Source: Pelargonium cotyledonis (taxonomy: Eukaryota; Streptophyta; Magnoliopsida; Geraniales; Geraniaceae). Taken from it: DNA of 24,122 nucleotides. Under the pieces are notes generated by a model that did not search any database, was not told the DNA's origin, and saw only the letters and a list, made by a program, of their open reading frames with translations. The stretch lies in the NCBI GenBank assembly GCA_036897625.1, contig JAYMTA010000799.1, positions 1 to 24,122 on the forward strand. Reading direction: 5' to 3'. Shown here piece after piece: positions 20,202 through 24,122 of the stretch (position 1 is its first letter; each line of letters begins with the position of its first letter). The position numbers and the translations under genes are program-made.

Positions 20202-21581
20202 TTAGATCTTGCCACGTGGGCCGAGCTTAGGTGGAAGTTGTGGGCCCTTCTTGATAGGCAAGATGTCCCCTGTAGCTGTGGAACTGAAGTAAGCAAGAGT
20301 GGAACCACCTCCCAATATCAAGAATTTGAGCAACAATCCTCTCTTGGTGAAAGGAGCAGCAAATGTCTCAAAGAACTTGCTCTGCAATTACGCGCACACA
20401 CAAGAAAAAGTGTAAATCACAGAAGTCATAAATTGTCAGGCTAAAAGCAGAAACATTAGCATACATAAAACCAATTCAAGGCCTATCTAACATGAGGAGA
20501 AACAAGCATTATGGCAGACCCAGCTTCATGTCCGAAGGCATAAACCTAACTCTTTACAAGTTTACTTGTACATAACAGTTTCCTAAAGATGCCCAGAAGT
20601 ATGTGCAACTAAAAAAAGAAGGTCATGCAAATTTGAACATCTCGTATTGTCAGTCCAAAATGACTTCATGGATAGAAATTTCAACCAAGCAATGTATATA
20701 AGCAAGGCAAACTACGAGTTGAAATGCAGCCTCTACAATAGCAAATCTATCAGCCTATCCAATGGAATAACCTAACTCTTCCCAAGTTTACTTAAACATA
20801 ACAATTTCCTAAAGTTACAAGAAAACAGATCTCAGAAACGGCTTAACAGTACCAGAAGTATGCGAAATTAACAAAGAAGGTTTAGCAAAGAAGTATTGTA
20901 GGTAAGATCTTTTACATGCAACTCGGGTTCTTAATCCAGTGTGACTGCAAGGATTGAATCAAGCATTGCATATAAGCAAGGCTAACTATTAATTGAAATG
21001 CAACCTCTCCAACATCAAATCTATCAGCCTTAGAAATTGGAAATGAAGCAACTAAACCAAATTCCAACAACTACCGATCATTCCCATCACACATACCACC
21101 AAATTTTCAGTAATTATTTACAAGTAATTAGAAATAAGCATTGCTCAAGCCATATTACTTATCTTGATATTAAAAAAAAAAAAAAAAGGGAACAAGAACA
21201 ATGAAACATAAAAGTAAGAAATGGACCTGAAGAGAGTTGTATGGAGAAGGAGCATCTGAACCATACAAATCCCACTGACCAGTAGTGTTACCCAAATCCT
21301 CCAAATCAAAGTAGACACTCTTGTCACCATACTTAGCCACCACAGCACTAGCCCTATACATGCCATTTTTGTCCAATCCAATCTCAATACAACAAGCTAG
21401 ATAAAAATTGAATCTTGATCTTGAAAAAAGTTCAAATATTTAATTACCTGAGCTTGGTGGATCTGAAGCTCTGGCGAGTGGGCTTTAGATGGACCTTTCT
21501 TCCAGCAATGGAGCTACCAGCAAGGCCCTTGACCGGAGAGATGGATGGCTGGACAGCTGCAAAAGTAGCAAGAGAAGCCAT
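20202..21581 (-). CDS. psaH: Photosystem I reaction centre subunit VI, chloroplast (PsaH)
   Basis: Three exons (21581-21448, 21353-21227, 20381-20202) give 146 residues. PsaH is a nuclear-encoded thylakoid subunit of photosystem I at the docking site for LHCII in state transitions. Residues 1 to about 50 ([20 protein letters not shown]...) form a Ser/Thr/basic chloroplast transit peptide. The mature part begins near [20 protein letters not shown] and continues [20 protein letters not shown] and [20 protein letters not shown]. It has one membrane helix around [20 protein letters not shown] and ends in PKLGPRGKI, all highly conserved. Exon 1 ends in phase 2 (AG) and joins G|GCT AGT at 21353; the second junction is phase 0. 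Intron 2 (845 bp) holds a degenerate internal duplication. G-box and I-box elements upstream fit light control. Confidence 0.98.
20545..21035. repeat. Imperfect ~230-270 bp tandem duplication in psaH intron 2
   Basis: Blocks in the same order recur: CCTAACTCTTTACAAGTTTA (20545) and CCTAACTCTTCCCAAGTTTA (20771); AGAAGTATG with AAGAAGGT following each; and AAGCAATGTATATAAGCAAG (near 20687) matching AAGCATTGCATATAAGCAAG (near 20962), each followed by AATCTATCAGCCT. Spacing varies (about 226 to 275 bp), so the copies have diverged by small indels. It is wholly intronic. Confidence 0.75.
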
Positions 21582-22169
21582 GGCCTTGCAATTTGGATTG
21601 GAACAATCTTACTTTGCTGCTATGCTCTTCCTTTTCTGTGGCTAGTGACTGCCTCTTCTGATTACTATGCTTGTTTCTCAGTTTTTAGTTTGCAATATTA
21701 GGGAGGACACGTGGCTAAATGGGTGTGCTTGTGGAGAGATATGGAGTTCCATTTAGGAGGTGCCACGTCAGTGGCAACCTGGATAAGCCTATCCATGAAT
21801 CATCCATTTTATGATCTCCATTTTATTACAAGGGTCTTGTTAGTTATATATATTACAATATCCAGTCAGCAAGTATTGGATGATCTCAACCGTTAGTTAT
21901 ACTGATATTTTTTGGAGAATAAAAAATGAAGGTACAGGGTCTTGACGTGGCGCTTTGAGCGACATGTGTCGTCCCACTATTTGTCACCATTTCTTATGAT
22001 TTATTTGAAAATAGGTGATAACAATATAAATAATAGCAACAACAAATGTAAAACATAATATAGTTAAATGTTGTAAATGCATTAATATTTAGAGCAGGTA
22101 CAAATGTACCTTGTATAATGAAATTGATCGAAAAACCTTGAGCTAGTAGCCAAATTATACATAACAAAA
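21582..22169. other. psaH promoter region and 3' flank of the DUF247 gene
   Basis: The left part is the psaH upstream region with the light-type motifs listed separately. The right part should contain the 3' UTR of the minus-strand DUF247 gene. No protein-like frame is present. Confidence 0.6.
21707..21795 (-). promoter_or_regulatory. G-box / ACGT-element / I-box cluster upstream of psaH
   Basis: ACACGTGGC (21707-21715, G-box), CCACGTCA (21763-21770, ACGT element) and GGATAAGCCTATCC (21781-21794, an I-box GATAAG within a near-palindrome) lie 125-215 bp upstream of the psaH start codon. G-box plus I-box is the usual light-regulatory unit of nuclear photosynthesis genes. I see no convincing TATA box, which is common for photosystem genes. 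Confidence 0.6.
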
Positions 22170-24113
22170 TCAAAGGGTTGTTTTAAAAACATAAGAAAGA
22201 AAAAATTGAAGAAATGGAACATAGAGAGTGAACAGAGCAATCACACAAGATACACCTTCGGTTGTTTGAAGGTTGAAGTGGCGCTTAGGCCATACTTTCC
22301 ATTGAGCACCCGTCTTGTTGTAATCAACACAAATATCTGAATTGATGTGCGAAAGATAGCCCTTGTTATAGCGAGAATCAATTCCAGCTGTAAGCATGTT
22401 GAGTAGTGCAATAACTTTCTCGTTGCTGCTTAACGTCCTTAGGTGATTTCACTAGCGCATCAAGAAACGTAGTGTATGTTGTGAAATGCGATGGAATTTT
22501 CTTATAATCGCACTGCTCGTACGCTACCATGTTTCTCATGAAAGCTCTCGTGCAGTTATCAACCACAAGAATCGGGATCTCTATGGCCTTGGTGTCCCTC
22601 TTGTACGCAATGTCGAGTAGCTTACTTGTTCCTTTCTTGAATTTGGTTCCGGAGAGAAGGAGATCACTCGTGCAAGGAAGAAAACACTGTTCTTTCCTAG
22701 GAACTACGTTGGTGTCTTGATCTTGAAACGTCGAATTGGACTTGAACATAGAGTGGAAGAGTCCGAGGATGTGAGGTATGGGACACGGCGTGTACACGTT
22801 TTCCTCTAATATTTCTTCTGCCTGAAGACGAACATGAGACAAGAAATCCTGAGCTAGAGACTTGACGTCTGAAGATGTGTCGCCCGGTAATTTTGTCTTG
22901 AAATGTAATTCCTCTAGTACGAAAAACGGTATTTGATTCTCAAGCTTGAGTAAGTCCAACCACAATACAGGTAACATCCATCGGGTTCGGAAGATGGGGT
23001 CATCTTTTATGTCATCCTGTTGGATTTAAGATTTATCAGTTCTCTCATGCTCTTAACAAAATTGGAAAAATATTTAGGCTAATGTTGGGTTAAATATAAG
23101 GGTCATTAATAGCTTAAAATAAACCAAGTTGTATAGTCATTCGGAATTCAAATACTGTTTGAGAACTTATATTACGTACTAGAGGACTAGATGGTAGATC
23201 GAGGTGCTTACGTGCAAACAAAAACTAGATCCTAATTTCTTGATTTTAGTTATGAGGTTTTTGAAGCGGACTCGTGATCAGCACATTTAAACCATGAATT
23301 TCTTGTAACTGAAACTCGAAACCTTAAGTTAAGCTAAAACAATCTCTTAGCAGTTGATCCACACGATTGGTACGTGATCCTTAATTTCTTTTAACTTAAA
23401 GTAATACATTTAGTTTCAAACATAGACCCAAAATGATCTATTCGTTAATTAGTAAGACGTAGAAGTTAAAATATATGAAATAGTTTTTTATTTAACTATT
23501 TTGTCAACGTGGCAATTCAATTGTATATGAGCGTCATGCATGTTTAATTACCTAATAATCATATTACGAGAGGGCGATAGTGGAATCACCTAATGTGAAA
23601 TTAGGTTTTTCTTGACCCAAATGCTTAAAATGAAAAGTATTTATATTTTCAAAAAAAAAAAAAAAAATGAAAAGTCTTAAAATTGTAAAACGAGTGGTAG
23701 CAAAACCATACCGGAGGGGCACGCCAATGGCGAAAAAGCTCAAGGATGAAGCAGCCGTCAAGAACCAGCATGTTGACAAACTCTTCCTTGGACATATCAT
23801 CGAAGGTTTCGGAGTAGCACTCTCGAGACCTCTCCTCCATGTTTTTCTGTTTCAGTTTGTTCCTCAAAGACGACTCGTTTCTCTCTCCATGATTTCTACA
23901 AATACGTGAAACGAACTGTAGTTTCTGTTTCTCCATCCCGGCGAGTACTGGATTGTTGCTGTTGCGGTGGAAAGGACCGATGGCCACGAGCTCCGGATCG
24001 TAAATTGTCGAGTTCTTATCGTCGATGCGTTTCATGGTTGTCGGAGCTCTAAAAATCGACGGATACGGTTTCTTCTCATCCTCGTCGCTAAGATCCTTAC
24101 CGTCCATCACCAT
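22170..24113 (-). CDS. DUF247 / UPF0481 family protein, C-terminal frameshift
   Basis: Exon 1 (24113-23712) and exon 2 (from 23016) join in phase 0 across a 695-bp intron. Family blocks in order: SIFRAPTTMKRIDDKNSTIYDPELVAIGPFH, EERSRECYSETFDDMSKEEFVNMLVLDGCFILELF, DPIFRTRWMLPVLWLDLLKLENQIPFFVLEEL, FKKGTSKLLDIAYK, EIPILVVDNCTRAFMRNMVAYEQC and FLDALVKSPKDV. After PKDV the frame runs to TGA at 22378, giving 346 residues. The expected C-terminus instead continues in another frame from about 22430 to 22170 (NEKVIALLNMLTAGIDSRY... then the hydrophobic anchor VIALFTLYVPFLQFFLSYVF). One extra base, or two missing, between 22420 and 22440 explains this. Either the gene is decaying or it makes a protein without its membrane anchor. 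No molecular function is established for the family; some grass members act in self-incompatibility. The start at 24113 is open upstream to the window edge, so it may be incomplete. Confidence 0.88.
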
Positions 24114-24122
24114 CGGAGAAGT

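Noticed and set aside
1-24122. tRNA genes, CRISPR arrays, organellar insertions or retrotransposon ORFs
   Set aside because: I looked on both strands and found no cloverleaf boxes, spaced direct repeats, plastid gene blocks, or reverse transcriptase/integrase motifs.

Overview
This window is nuclear DNA from a eudicot plant. The genes are split by short AT-rich introns with GT-AG borders. They are separated by AT-rich intergenic DNA, and the products include photosystem I subunit H, a plant RopGEF, a DUF247 protein and cytosolic HPR2-type reductases. I cannot name the species.

Layout, left to right. 1-1389 is AT-rich intergenic DNA with a near-perfect 60-bp tandem duplication and a cluster of TGGGCY motifs. 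1390-1870 (-) looks like a small two-exon transcript carrying only a 19-codon ORF. 2301-3751 (+) is the 3' half of a TauE/SafE-family transporter gene, with no N-terminal exons and an apparent frame break. It converges on 3854-5160 (-), an LEA_2-type single-pass membrane protein whose leader holds ~92-bp tandem repeats. 5900-9448 is mostly non-coding. It contains a foldback MITE-like element and an E2F site plus telo-box in front of an unrecognised, broken coding region (about 7151-8530). 9449-9808 (+) is an LC8-type dynein light chain.

10683-12169 and 13172-15763 (both -) are a tandem pair of HPR2-like hydroxypyruvate/glyoxylate reductase genes with the same intron position. The downstream copy (13172-15763) keeps the catalytic Arg/Glu/His triad. 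The other has Glu changed to Gln and His changed to Tyr, and a small CACTA element lies in its intron. A ~60-bp piece of HPR2 exon 1 sits about 330 bp upstream of the intact copy's ATG.

17449/17500-19643 (+) is a complete seven-exon RopGEF (PRONE domain) whose first intron probably uses a GC donor. 20202-21581 (-) is a complete psaH gene behind a G-box/I-box promoter. 22170-24113 (-) is a two-exon DUF247 gene with a frameshift that cuts off the conserved membrane-anchoring C-terminus; its start may lie beyond the window.

The genes do not form one pathway; this is an ordinary plant gene neighbourhood. The strongest lead is the reductase pair, where gene duplication, partial re-duplication, transposon insertion and loss of active-site residues all appear in about 6 kb. 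Three other loci (TauE half-gene, DUF247, the 7-8.5 kb region) show gene decay.
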